In this document: positions 15,195 to 23,376 of the stretch, one piece after another
Layout: each line of letters begins with the position of its first letter
Position numbering within the stretch: the first letter of the stretch is position 1
IMG/VR virus record: IMGVR_UViG_3300024518_005299
Coordinates: 1-64,000 of that record
DNA from: a virus
Strand: one strand, 5' to 3'
DNA: 64,000 bases
Made by a program: the position numbers and the translations under genes
The notes under the pieces: generated by a model
The model's input: the letters and a program-made list of their open reading frames with translations, nothing else
Told to the model about the DNA's origin: nothing
Database searches by the model: none

Positions 15195-16937
15195 ATGGGT
15201 AATAAAGACTATTCTAAAATACGAGCAATAGCCGTTCGAGAGGTTAAGTTCGCACGACCTTCTAAGCTCAATAGCGAGAAGATAACTGCAGCTTTATCTA
15301 CGCTCTCGCGAACATTGGATAATGTTGATGAGCTACAGAAGCAGGCTGATTTGTTGCACGTAGAGGCGGTATTAGTCAGCGAAGGCATTAATGATAATGA
15401 TGATGCTTTTACCCGTGAAGAATTAAAGCGCGCCATCTCAAGTCCGCTTTTAAAGCCTATGAATTGGCAGCACGACGATAAACGTATCCTAGGTGCTATG
15501 TATGCCGTCGAGGCTCGTGATCTTAAGGGGAATCCCCTTACTGTAGAGGAAATTGATAATCAGCCGATTGAGTTAGTTATCCAGGGTGTTGTTTGGCACC
15601 AGCTTCCTCACATTAAAATAACTGCGGATGAGATTGTCCAGCGTATTGAGCAGGGCAGTCTTTTCGTATCTATGGAATGTTGGTTTGACAATTACGGATA
15701 TGGGCTTTATAACCAGTCTGGTGAATTGTTTGATCACATCGCTCGTAAACCAGAAACCGCATTCCTGGACGCACATCTTCGTGCGAACGGTGGAACTGGT
15801 ATATTTAATAATATGCGTATCGGTAGAGCACTAGTTGGTGTCTCCTTTGGTGGTATCGCCTTTGTAGATCGCCCAGCTAATCAACGCTCATTTATTCTCA
15901 ATCACTTTGCATTCGATCCAATTAAAGTATTGGAAGAAATCGGTGCAGGCAGTGATGACTTGGCTCAGGATCAAGTCATTACAAAAACAACGTTGTTTAG
16001 TAATGAACCAATGGAGGTTAACATGAACGATCTGAACCGCGCTGCCGCAGGTAACGCTGACGAGATCACCCAGAGTGTTGAGAAGCTTCTCGATGCGCGC
16101 GAGCGCGCCGAAGCTAGCAAGCGCACGAAGGCTGATCTAGATGTCGCCGTTTCCCGCGTAACAGCTCTAGAAGACAGCCTTAAAGGGGCTGAGAGTACTC
16201 TAGAAAGGCTTCAGACGGCTATCGAACAGGCATATGCCGGTGCAACTTCTGACACACCTGAGGAGATCGCCAAGATCGATCGTGCTCTAGAGGTCACAGG
16301 AGATGGCGCAGGTGACGCAGTATTTGCTGCTAAGGTTGCTTGGATTGCAGATAGTCGTAAGGCAGTTGCTGAGGCTCTTGTTGAAAGCAAGACCACGGCG
16401 TCTGACACTGAGCTGATCGAAGAGAATAAGCTGCTAAAAGCAGAACTTGATTCTATAAAAGCTGATCTACGAACTAATGAAATTAATTATCTCTTCGCTG
16501 AGGTACTTGAGTTCACTAAGGAAGAGGTCGCAAAATATCTAAAAGACGGTCTCGCGAAGGCTTCTGACGAAGACTATAACGAGTGGTTTGAAGATAAGCA
16601 AATCTTTGCTAAGAAATTCATTGACTTTAAGAAGAAAGACAAGAAGGACGGCAAGGACAAGAAAGAAGACACGGAAGCGGGACTTCTTTCTCCATCACAG
16701 CGTGAGACTCCTATTGATGACGAGGGTGCAACTTTGAACACTCGTAACGGTAGCGCTCCTGCTGACATGTCACGCACCCCCCGTTCTAAGTTGACGGCGG
16801 ATCTTGACACCATGTTTGAGGAGGTTGACGAGCCTAACCTAGCTGGCGCTGGCGCTGGTGAAGGTGATAGTAATTCCCCAATGGGGCATCTAGTGGCTAG
16901 TCTTCTACCGAGTACCAATAAGGACAAGGAGGTCTAA
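15195..16937 (+). CDS. Prohead protease fused to scaffold
   Basis: A 580-residue protein. The N-terminal part (about 55-250) has the prohead protease pattern: MNWQHDDKRILGAMYAVEAR with H93, and SLFVSMECWF with S159 as the likely catalytic pair. The C-terminal part (about 277-580) is a charged coiled-coil scaffold (SVEKLLDARERAEASKRTKA) with a Lys-rich segment. The protease would process scaffold and capsid during head maturation. No ribosome site precedes the ATG, and an in-frame stop just upstream excludes an earlier start. The scaffold half also has its own internal start. Confidence 0.75.
   Translation: MGNKDYSKIRAIAVREVKFARPSKLNSEKITAALSTLSRTLDNVDELQKQADLLHVEAVLVSEGINDNDDAFTREELKRAISSPLLKPMNWQHDDKRILGAMYAVEARDLKGNPLTVEEIDNQPIELVIQGVVWHQLPHIKITADEIVQRIEQGSLFVSMECWFDNYGYGLYNQSGELFDHIARKPETAFLDAHLRANGGTGIFNNMRIGRALVGVSFGGIAFVDRPANQRSFILNHFAFDPIKVLEEIGAGSDDLAQDQVITKTTLFSNEPMEVNMNDLNRAAAGNADEITQSVEKLLDARERAEASKRTKADLDVAVSRVTALEDSLKGAESTLERLQTAIEQAYAGATSDTPEEIAKIDRALEVTGDGAGDAVFAAKVAWIADSRKAVAEALVESKTTASDTELIEENKLLKAELDSIKADLRTNEINYLFAEVLEFTKEEVAKYLKDGLAKASDEDYNEWFEDKQIFAKKFIDFKKKDKKDGKDKKEDTEAGLLSPSQRETPIDDEGATLNTRNGSAPADMSRTPRSKLTADLDTMFEEVDEPNLAGAGAGEGDSNSPMGHLVASLLPSTNKDKEV
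16023..16937 (+). CDS. Nested scaffold protein from an internal start
   Basis: Inside the protease gene, in the same frame, GGAGG (16013-16017) stands five bases before ATG 16023, the best ribosome site in the gene. It would give a separate 304-residue scaffold starting MNDLNRAAAGNADEITQSVE. Lambda C/Nu3 is a known precedent for this arrangement. The protein is a charged helical scaffold that guides capsid assembly and is later removed. Confidence 0.6.
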   Translation: MNDLNRAAAGNADEITQSVEKLLDARERAEASKRTKADLDVAVSRVTALEDSLKGAESTLERLQTAIEQAYAGATSDTPEEIAKIDRALEVTGDGAGDAVFAAKVAWIADSRKAVAEALVESKTTASDTELIEENKLLKAELDSIKADLRTNEINYLFAEVLEFTKEEVAKYLKDGLAKASDEDYNEWFEDKQIFAKKFIDFKKKDKKDGKDKKEDTEAGLLSPSQRETPIDDEGATLNTRNGSAPADMSRTPRSKLTADLDTMFEEVDEPNLAGAGAGEGDSNSPMGHLVASLLPSTNKDKEV

Positions 16938-16939
16938 TC

Positions 16940-17419
16940 ATGGCACTTAAAAGTGGAGGCCTAAGTCACATTCACGAGACTACAATAGATTATTCTCTGA
17001 ACCGCGCTGCGGAACCAGGGACCGTCTGTGTAGCTTCGGGCACTGCTGGCTTAGTAGATGTTGTCGCTGCTGATCAGATTGTATTGAACGAGGGGTCTGG
17101 TATTTATCCCATCGGTCTGCTTCTGAACACCCGTGAATCGTTTGACTATGCTAAAGAAACAGAGCGCTCGCAGTATGATACCGATGATATCGGTACACCT
17201 GTAACGCTGCTACGTCGTGGTGAGGTTGAAACCAACCTCGTGATTGCCAATGGCGGCGTTGCTATTGCCGCAGGTCAGCCCGCTTATCTCGCCCAAGATG
17301 GCAAGATTGGTAATGCTAACCTCGCTCCTTCCGGAGCCCTTAGTGACGGTCAGAGAGTTGGTCAATTTATGTCTGCTGTTGTCAGCACTTATGCAAAAGT
17401 TCGCATAGAACTTCAATAA
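16940..17419 (+). CDS. Putative capsid decoration protein, 159 aa
   Basis: A beta-rich protein just before the major capsid gene, with AGQPAYLAQDGKI and GQRVGQFMSAVV segments and a C-terminal YAKVRIEL strand, the pattern of DUF2190-type head decoration proteins. The gene at 20674 has the same layout and may be a paralogue. GGAGG precedes the ATG. It probably binds the outside of the shell and stabilises it. The call is from pattern and position. Confidence 0.55.
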   Translation: MALKSGGLSHIHETTIDYSLNRAAEPGTVCVASGTAGLVDVVAADQIVLNEGSGIYPIGLLLNTRESFDYAKETERSQYDTDDIGTPVTLLRRGEVETNLVIANGGVAIAAGQPAYLAQDGKIGNANLAPSGALSDGQRVGQFMSAVVSTYAKVRIELQ

Positions 17420-17437
17420 TCAAAGGAGGAAATAATA

Positions 17438-18466
17438 ATGTATGAGAAGCAAAATGAGGAAACTCTTACGCTCCTACGTGCCATGGCCTCCCGCGATCAG
17501 CGAAAGGCAGAAGCCGCAAGAAAGGCTTTCGCACAGGAGCTTATATCTCCCCTACGTCGAGGCATCTTTGATGCTGACAACCTAGGTGATATTTATAGCC
17601 CACAGGTCATCCCTTATGGATCGACAGCTAGCTACCCGCTAGATTTTGTCCGTCCTGGTGATGAGGACACTTACACCGCTTATACTCTTCCCGAGCAGGG
17701 TCGTCTGCCCGAACGAAGAGTTGAGGCATCGGAAATCAACGTTCCGACCTTCAAGATTGGTAACTCAATCGACTGGGACATTAAGTTCATGAAGGAAGCA
17801 CGTTGGGATGTAGTCAAGCGCGCATTGCAAGTCTTCGAGGCTGGCTTTGTTCGTAAGATTAACTCTGATGGCTGGCGCTGTGTTCTCGCCGCTGGGGCAG
17901 ATCGTGGTCTGGTCGTGGAGGCTTCAGGCACTGCTGTCCTCACTGGTTCGTCTAGTTGTCTCACGACTGCTCCGAATCCTGGTGAGTTCACAAAAGAGCT
18001 AGTAAGTCGAATGCATACCGCAATGACGCGCGGTGCAGGTGGTAATGGTAACGCCGGTCGTTTGACTGATCTTTACCTATCTCTAGAAGCAATGGAATGT
18101 GTCCGTGCATGGGATGCCAGTCGGGTAGACGATTTTACCCGCCGTCAAATCTTTATGAGCGCTGAAAAGGGCTTAGCTCAGATTTATGGTGTTATCCTAC
18201 ACGCGATGACTGAGTATGGTCAGGATCAGGAATACGATGCATTCCTTGAGACCGTCCTAAGTCTTTCCAAGCCGACGGGGACCGAGCAGTTCGTAATGGG
18301 GCTCGACCTAAGTACGGAAGATTCTTTCGTGATGCCAATCAAGGAAGAGTTGGAGGTCTATGATGACGAAGCGCTAGTTCGCTTCCAACGCATGGGCATA
18401 TTTGGTTGGATGCGGCATGGATTTGCATGTCTTGACAATAGGCGCGTTTTAATTGGAGCCTTTTAG
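17438..18466 (+). CDS. Major capsid protein
   Basis: A 342-residue protein in the expected position after protease/scaffold and decoration genes. It has a helical N-terminus (residues 1-45), then an HK97-like order: an extended segment (YTAYTLPEQGRLPERRVEAS), a long helix (EARWDVVKRALQVFEAGFVR) and a domain with DLYLSLEAMECVRAWD. It lacks a long N-terminal delta domain, which fits a separate scaffold. AAAGGAGG is a strong ribosome site. A terminator follows shortly after the stop. Confidence 0.8.
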   Translation: MYEKQNEETLTLLRAMASRDQRKAEAARKAFAQELISPLRRGIFDADNLGDIYSPQVIPYGSTASYPLDFVRPGDEDTYTAYTLPEQGRLPERRVEASEINVPTFKIGNSIDWDIKFMKEARWDVVKRALQVFEAGFVRKINSDGWRCVLAAGADRGLVVEASGTAVLTGSSSCLTTAPNPGEFTKELVSRMHTAMTRGAGGNGNAGRLTDLYLSLEAMECVRAWDASRVDDFTRRQIFMSAEKGLAQIYGVILHAMTEYGQDQEYDAFLETVLSLSKPTGTEQFVMGLDLSTEDSFVMPIKEELEVYDDEALVRFQRMGIFGWMRHGFACLDNRRVLIGAF

Positions 18467-18501
18467 GATCATTCTAAAAAACTCCGAATAACACTCGGCG
18501 A

Positions 18502-18514
18502 TCTAGTGTATAAG
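18502..18514 (+). promoter_or_regulatory. Recurrent promoter box after the capsid gene
   Basis: TCTAGTGTATAAG lies directly before the terminator hairpin. A start site 6-7 bases downstream would fall inside the hairpin's first arm, so transcripts made here would lack part of the terminator. Confidence 0.55.
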
Positions 18515-18515
18515 A

Positions 18516-18548
18516 AGAGTAGCAGCCGAAAGGTTGCTGCTCTTTTTT
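18516..18548 (+). terminator. Rho-independent terminator after the capsid gene
   Basis: AGAGTAGCAGCC pairs with GGTTGCTGCTCT (12 pairs, two G-U) around a GAAA tetraloop, followed by TTTTT. It would stop transcripts coming from the capsid gene. Confidence 0.85.
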
Positions 18549-18569
18549 CTTTTATACGAGGATAGGATA

Positions 18570-19385
18570 ATGGGTAAGATGACGGAGGAGAAGGCAACTA
18601 GGGTAGTTGAGTTATATAAGAAGTACGGCACCGGAGAGAGAGTGGCGAAAGAGTTGGACGTCACTCTTTATATGGTGTATAAGCATCTACGAATGAATGG
18701 GATAGAACCCAAGAAGAATGGTAGCTGGCAACAAAAAGCTGACGCTCAGGCGATGGTTGACCTATATCAACAGGGGCAGTCTATTACACAGATTGCTGAA
18801 CAGTTTAAAATGGCACCTAGTTCGGTTTGGGAGCGTCTTACGCATGCTGGGATAGAGCTACGAAGTCGTGTTGAAGGCTTGGTTGCTGTTGGTTATAAAA
18901 AGCGTGGTGCTGATGAAGAAATTATTAAAATGTATCAAGATGGCATGAACGCAATGCAAATAGCAAAGCATTATGGATTGAAATATCAGGATACTATATG
19001 TGAGGTGCTTCATAAACACAACATCAAGATTGAAATTCACGGTGAGCGCAGCCCCCATTGGAAGGGTGGCAAATTAGAGTTAAATAAGATGGTGAGGAAT
19101 TGTGCAAAATATGTCAATTGGCGAGATGAGATTTTTCGTGCATCTGACTATACCTGCGAGGTAACGGGTCAGCGTGGGGACAGGCTCAATGTTCACCATA
19201 AGAAGACATTAGCTGAGCTACTAGATGACTTCATGCAAGCCAATCCTAATGGATTTACATCTCAGGAAGAGCGCTTGGCGGCTATAGAGAGCTTTGATCC
19301 TTTTTGGGATAAGGATAATGTGATGGTTGTGACGGAAAAAGTCCACCAGTCTATGCATAGCTCCGTTAGTGTATTAGATATATAG
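18570..19385 (+). CDS. HNH homing endonuclease with N-terminal HTH repeats
   Basis: A 271-residue protein. Three HTH-like repeats occupy residues about 10-150 (VVELYKKYGTGERVAKELDV, MVDLYQQGQSITQIAEQFKM, IIKMYQDGMNAMQIAKHYGL). The HNH nuclease follows near 190-215 (YTCEVTGQRGDRLNVHHKKT). The start at 18570 has AGGATA before it. It sits alone between the capsid terminator and the connector gene. Its last codons (SVSVLDI-stop) coincide with a promoter box and lead into the downstream ribosome site. It probably cuts alleles lacking the insertion. Confidence 0.8.
   Translation: MGKMTEEKATRVVELYKKYGTGERVAKELDVTLYMVYKHLRMNGIEPKKNGSWQQKADAQAMVDLYQQGQSITQIAEQFKMAPSSVWERLTHAGIELRSRVEGLVAVGYKKRGADEEIIKMYQDGMNAMQIAKHYGLKYQDTICEVLHKHNIKIEIHGERSPHWKGGKLELNKMVRNCAKYVNWRDEIFRASDYTCEVTGQRGDRLNVHHKKTLAELLDDFMQANPNGFTSQEERLAAIESFDPFWDKDNVMVVTEKVHQSMHSSVSVLDI
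19366..19377 (+). promoter_or_regulatory. Recurrent promoter box inside the HNH gene's 3' end
   Basis: TTAGTGTATTAG overlaps the last codons of the endonuclease and ends 18 bases before the ATG at 19396. An AGGAGG ribosome site lies between them. A normal start site would give a leader of about 12 bases containing that site. Confidence 0.55.
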
Positions 19386-19395
19386 GAGGTCCATT

Positions 19396-20331
19396 ATGGC
19401 AACTAACGGTAAGATTTTAACAGTGGGCACTGCAGCGACCGAACTGGATATCTTTATTACAGCCGGTCAGAATGGAGTGCCCTTAGACCCTACAAGTATT
19501 CGCTTTAGGATTTTTGATCCTACAGGCACTGAAGCTGTAACAGAAACAGTTGGCACTAAACGAGACGTTGGGGTATATACTGCGTCTGGTGCTCTTATCC
19601 CTACTGGCTTTCCTCTAGGTGAAGATTGGAGTATCCAGTGGGATATTGTAACATCTAGCACAAGCGGTTCATCTACAGAATTATTCTGTGTAGCCAATGC
19701 AACCCTCGCGACATCATTTGCTAACCCGGCGGATAACAGCATAGAAAGTCTTTTTGACAGGGTGCGTATTAATGTTGGTGATCCTAATGGGTCAATCTTT
19801 AATGATGGATTTTTAAGACGTACAATTAGAAAAGCAGTCAGTCGTTTAAATCGTCGTTTGGGGTTAGTGCAAGTATCACAGAATAGTCATTATGTTTGGC
19901 TTATTGCATTCACATCTAGAAGCAATACGCCAACCCTTACTTTGGATCTTCTAAATGGCATAATTGATCCTGATACGGATCCTTATGCCGACATTCTCGT
20001 CCTACAAATGGAGGAAATTCTATTAACGGGAGAAACTGTCGCTCTTGGGCGTCTTAATCAACACACCGCAGGCACATTTGGTAGTGGCATAGTCGGCATC
20101 GGAGGTGATGGTGTGTCAGTGACTGATGTGGATGGCACAACAATCTCCAAAGCAGTGGGGCGCTTGTCTCATAGAGCAGATCTAGCCAAATTTACACTTA
20201 AGAATATTCGCGAAGAGCTAGAGAAGGCTATTGCAGATCTTCGCTGGAGGCTAGCTGGTGGCGCGGGCATAGATGTCACAATTCCAAGATTTCTCCATGG
20301 CGGCTATGGAGGTCATTACGGGGGTTATTAA
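19396..20331 (+). CDS. Putative head-tail connector with N-terminal beta domain
   Basis: A 311-residue protein. Residues 1-105 form a beta-rich, Ig-like domain (SIRFRIFDPTGTEAVTETVG ... WSIQWDIVTSS). From about 115, SLFDRVRINVGDPNGSIFND and AVSRLNRRLGL resemble phage head-tail adaptors. The tail end is Gly/Tyr-rich (GGYGGHYGGY). Position after the capsid supports a neck role. The connector assignment is by pattern. Confidence 0.5.
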   Translation: MATNGKILTVGTAATELDIFITAGQNGVPLDPTSIRFRIFDPTGTEAVTETVGTKRDVGVYTASGALIPTGFPLGEDWSIQWDIVTSSTSGSSTELFCVANATLATSFANPADNSIESLFDRVRINVGDPNGSIFNDGFLRRTIRKAVSRLNRRLGLVQVSQNSHYVWLIAFTSRSNTPTLTLDLLNGIIDPDTDPYADILVLQMEEILLTGETVALGRLNQHTAGTFGSGIVGIGGDGVSVTDVDGTTISKAVGRLSHRADLAKFTLKNIREELEKAIADLRWRLAGGAGIDVTIPRFLHGGYGGHYGGY

Positions 20332-20664
20332 ATGCTAGTATTCTTCAGATATCCTAAAGGATCAACTATTATTAATGGCAAGCGCATCTATGGTTATTTA
20401 GAGCGCCATGCTCCCGTGATAATTCCTTGGGAGGTTTACAAGATGTATCGGGGCAATTTGATTCAGGCATCTTACAACAAGCATATTCTGGAAGAATTAT
20501 TTCCAGGTAGTGAATTTCCCAATCTTTCTTTTACATATCATGAGATTCGTTTTTTGAATTGGGAGCAGATGTGCGCGCTCTGTAGCGCGCTTGGTTTCAC
20601 GACCAATCGATCTAATACTTCTCGTCGAAATAAGTTGAGAAAGTTTTTTAAATTTCATTGCTGA
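20332..20664 (+). CDS. Hypothetical basic protein, 110 aa
   Basis: It starts MLVFFRYPKGSTIINGKRIY immediately after the previous stop, with a basic C-terminus (SRRNKLRKFFKFHC). The N-terminal segment looks beta-rich. No family is recognised; it is likely a minor neck or head component given its neighbours. Confidence 0.55.
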   Translation: MLVFFRYPKGSTIINGKRIYGYLERHAPVIIPWEVYKMYRGNLIQASYNKHILEELFPGSEFPNLSFTYHEIRFLNWEQMCALCSALGFTTNRSNTSRRNKLRKFFKFHC

Positions 20665-20673
20665 GGTATACAT

Positions 20674-21222
20674 ATGGCTTTATTGTTCGATCAGCAAATT
20701 TTAGACACACGAGCTGATTACGTCAATCCGTTTCATGTCGAGCGTGGAGGTATTCTTTCGCTAACGGCATTGAGTGGCGTCCAGTATGCTACTTATGTAG
20801 GTGCTCCGGATAACAACACAGTTCCTTTAGGTCTAGCTCAACATGATCAAGAAGAGGTAGATCTTTACAGGGCATTGGCGCCATGGATTTATGCTAGGCG
20901 TTATTCTGAATACACACCATATCCTTATATTATTGCGGGCACTGTTATAACTAACGCTATTCATCCAGATATTGATGGTTCAACTATTATGCCAGGAGCA
21001 CCCGCTTATCTGGCATCATCTGGTCTAATTACGACTGTGACCACCTTTAGCAATCGAAGGGTTGGGACTTTTGATAGCTTACTAAACGATCCCACTCTGA
21101 GAATTTCTGCTGATACTAGCAATGGGTCTGCTCTACGCGTGGGAGGCAGACAATCTATTGCAGATCCTCAACCGGTGATAGTTCCCACTGCAGGTTGGGC
21201 ACGTATCCGTATCCATATCTAA
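20674..21222 (+). CDS. Putative decoration or cement protein, 182 aa
   Basis: A beta-rich protein whose C-terminal half follows the layout of the protein at 16940: a Gly-Ala turn (MPGAPAYLASSGLI), then RRVGTFDSLL and a closing WARIRIHI strand. It is larger by a 50-residue insertion with aromatic residues (YARRYSEYTPYPYIIAG). It may be a second decoration protein or a neck protein of the same fold. GAGG precedes the ATG. Confidence 0.45.
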   Translation: MALLFDQQILDTRADYVNPFHVERGGILSLTALSGVQYATYVGAPDNNTVPLGLAQHDQEEVDLYRALAPWIYARRYSEYTPYPYIIAGTVITNAIHPDIDGSTIMPGAPAYLASSGLITTVTTFSNRRVGTFDSLLNDPTLRISADTSNGSALRVGGRQSIADPQPVIVPTAGWARIRIHI

Positions 21223-21226
21223 TCTT

Positions 21227-21826
21227 ATGCTACCGAAATCTGCTAAAATGATTCAAGAATTTCTAGATGCATATAAGGCAGTCTCTGGATGGGATCCTTA
21301 TAGAACTGAGCGTACTAGATCTATTCTATCTATAGTGCTGGAATATATTGAAGGTGACGTGTTGGAGATTGGTGCGCACCAGGGTAGGACCACCAAGATA
21401 TTCTGTGAGGTGGGCCTGAAATATAATCGCCATGTATTTGTAGTAGACCCTTGGGATGGAAGACAACAAGGTAGTCAAGCCGCTTTTGACACATTCAACG
21501 TCGCCACAACTGCATGCAAGAATCTTATGGTGCAACGCAAAGGTTCTGAAGATCCCATAGTGTTAGAAAACTTTCAGAAAGATGATGTCAAATTTGCTTT
21601 TATTTTGATTGACGGCATGCACTCCTATGAGGCTGTTAAGAATGATTTAGAGAAGTATAAAGGCTTATTGGAATTACACGGCATTATTTGTATTGATGAT
21701 TGGCATGGGCCATATGGGTTTTCTAAAGCGATTCGTAGGGCTGCTGTAGATCATTTAGATACTAATTATCAGGAATTTAAAACACCCGATTCCTTCATTG
21801 AACACTATTTTATCAAACTATCATAA
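21227..21826 (+). CDS. Class I SAM-dependent methyltransferase
   Basis: A 199-residue enzyme of the Methyltransf_24 type. Motif I is LEIGAHQGRTTKIF (46-59), which binds S-adenosylmethionine. The acidic FVVDPWDG strand and FILIDGMHSYEAVKNDLEKY, then GIICIDDWHG, are typical of the family. The substrate is unknown; sugars, small molecules or protein are all possible. It lies within the neck genes, an unusual place. No strong ribosome site precedes the ATG; an alternative start is at 21248. Confidence 0.75.
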   Translation: MLPKSAKMIQEFLDAYKAVSGWDPYRTERTRSILSIVLEYIEGDVLEIGAHQGRTTKIFCEVGLKYNRHVFVVDPWDGRQQGSQAAFDTFNVATTACKNLMVQRKGSEDPIVLENFQKDDVKFAFILIDGMHSYEAVKNDLEKYKGLLELHGIICIDDWHGPYGFSKAIRRAAVDHLDTNYQEFKTPDSFIEHYFIKLS

Positions 21827-22365
21827 TGGTTACTAAAAATAATATTACACCACTAGGCACGCCCGATGATGATGGTTCATTTTCTGATATTCAATCAGGA
21901 TTTGGCGAGTGCTATGCTAGCTTGATGGATAGTTCGTTTGCTGCGCTTGGGCGTAATATTATCTTACATCTACAACCACAGAAGATTATTGATACGTCTG
22001 GCGTGCAGGCTAGCACTCCCGCCGTGCATTACAATCCTTTTATGCGTAGAGGTGGACGACAAGTTCCTAGCACTATTTCGACTACGCGCACTCCAGCCGT
22101 ACAATTAATACATCGTGACGTGACTTACATAGCGAAGATTAAGCATGGTCCTAAGAAGGCAGACGACAAGGGTGGTCTTGAGCTTCTAGATGATGAAGTA
22201 ATGACTACTCTAGTAATAGCTGCACAGCCCCATGTAAACGTGGCGATATCAGCAACTATAGATGGTAGGCGCTATAGCAGTGCTGAATACGTACATCCCT
22301 TTGGTTTCCAGACAAATAGATATATTTTGGTAAAATGGAAGCGCATTAACGAGAGTGAAAACTAA
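21826..22365 (+). CDS. Putative head-closure or neck protein, 179 aa
   Basis: A beta-rich protein with a basic middle (YNPFMRRGGRQVPSTISTTR) and a C-terminal strand pair (YILVKWKR). The frame overlaps the methyltransferase stop by one base. No family is recognised; a neck role is suggested only by position between connector and tail genes. Confidence 0.45.
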   Translation: MVTKNNITPLGTPDDDGSFSDIQSGFGECYASLMDSSFAALGRNIILHLQPQKIIDTSGVQASTPAVHYNPFMRRGGRQVPSTISTTRTPAVQLIHRDVTYIAKIKHGPKKADDKGGLELLDDEVMTTLVIAAQPHVNVAISATIDGRRYSSAEYVHPFGFQTNRYILVKWKRINESEN

Positions 22366-22367
22366 GC

Positions 22368-23369
22368 ATGACGCGCAAGATTGATCTATCGCTTCAGGCA
22401 GAAATGGAGAGTTTGGGCGAATCTCTTCGTAAGGTGACTGCTGCAGCATTTGCGGGCGCTCCCGGCGTAGCTCCTTCAATTAAGGGCAAGCGCAAATCTG
22501 CCCAGCTAACTTTTAAAATTCGTAGTGCTAACGAAAAACAAAGTTTAGAAAGTCGCGCTCGTCGTGAAATTTTAGGTAAAGTTTTTTCAGATCGCGCTCC
22601 TGAAATTGAACGTGTGATGAAGACCGCGCTACAAGCTGCAATTGCAGGGCTGGTAGGCGCAGGTAATGCAAACGTCAAAGTATTCAATCGATCCTTAGGT
22701 GTAGCAAAACCAAAGCGCGCATTAGAGCAAGAGGCTTTTGCGAAGTTTATCAAGAGTAAGGCGGGCGCTGGTGAAATTGGCTTGCCAGATCCTAATGAGT
22801 CGATTCGTAATTTAAAGGCTGCCCTCCTACAATCTATTACTGTAGATGTTGTTGTACGTAAGAACGGACCTCAAATTAAATTTGTCTTTGATCAACGTAG
22901 GCTATTGAAACTTACGCCACATCCAGACCAGTTCGAGGGAGGGACAAGAGCCAACTTCTTCTCATGGCTAAGTTTGGTTACGGGGCCTGACTTTTTAAGG
23001 AGTGGCATTAGTGGCTATTCGCTCGTAAGGGCTAGTGATATCAAGGCTTCTCTACGCACATCTAGTAGCACTAGAGGGGGTAGAAGTTCTAGAGCTAGTA
23101 TTCGTCGTATCAACATTGCAGAGAACCTCATAAGTCTTTCTCGCACACGAGGTAATGCTGGGAATTTTGCTGGCATCATGATGCGTAATCGCGCCAAAGG
23201 TGGTGGTCGTTCACCCGCAGAGGCATTCGGTGGACAGATTGAAGATTATCGTCCTAGTAGCCGCTTTGAGGGCTTTTGGGATACATACTGGTTAAAGGTA
23301 AAAGCTGAATTGAGCATTTGGGGTAAGAGGATAGTATTAGCAACAACTAAACAATTGCTAAAAGGATAG
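22368..23369 (+). CDS. Putative neck or tail-completion protein, 333 aa
   Basis: A basic protein, helical in the first half (ESRARREILGKVFSDRAPEI) and with a Ser/Arg-rich loop near 225-250 (SLRTSSSTRGGRSSRASIRR). It ends with a helix (WLKVKAELSIWGKRIVLATT). The pattern resembles minor head-tail joining proteins but no family is named. A GIY-YIG gene follows. Confidence 0.4.
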   Translation: MTRKIDLSLQAEMESLGESLRKVTAAAFAGAPGVAPSIKGKRKSAQLTFKIRSANEKQSLESRARREILGKVFSDRAPEIERVMKTALQAAIAGLVGAGNANVKVFNRSLGVAKPKRALEQEAFAKFIKSKAGAGEIGLPDPNESIRNLKAALLQSITVDVVVRKNGPQIKFVFDQRRLLKLTPHPDQFEGGTRANFFSWLSLVTGPDFLRSGISGYSLVRASDIKASLRTSSSTRGGRSSRASIRRINIAENLISLSRTRGNAGNFAGIMMRNRAKGGGRSPAEAFGGQIEDYRPSSRFEGFWDTYWLKVKAELSIWGKRIVLATTKQLLKG

Positions 23370-23376
23370 GATAAGG

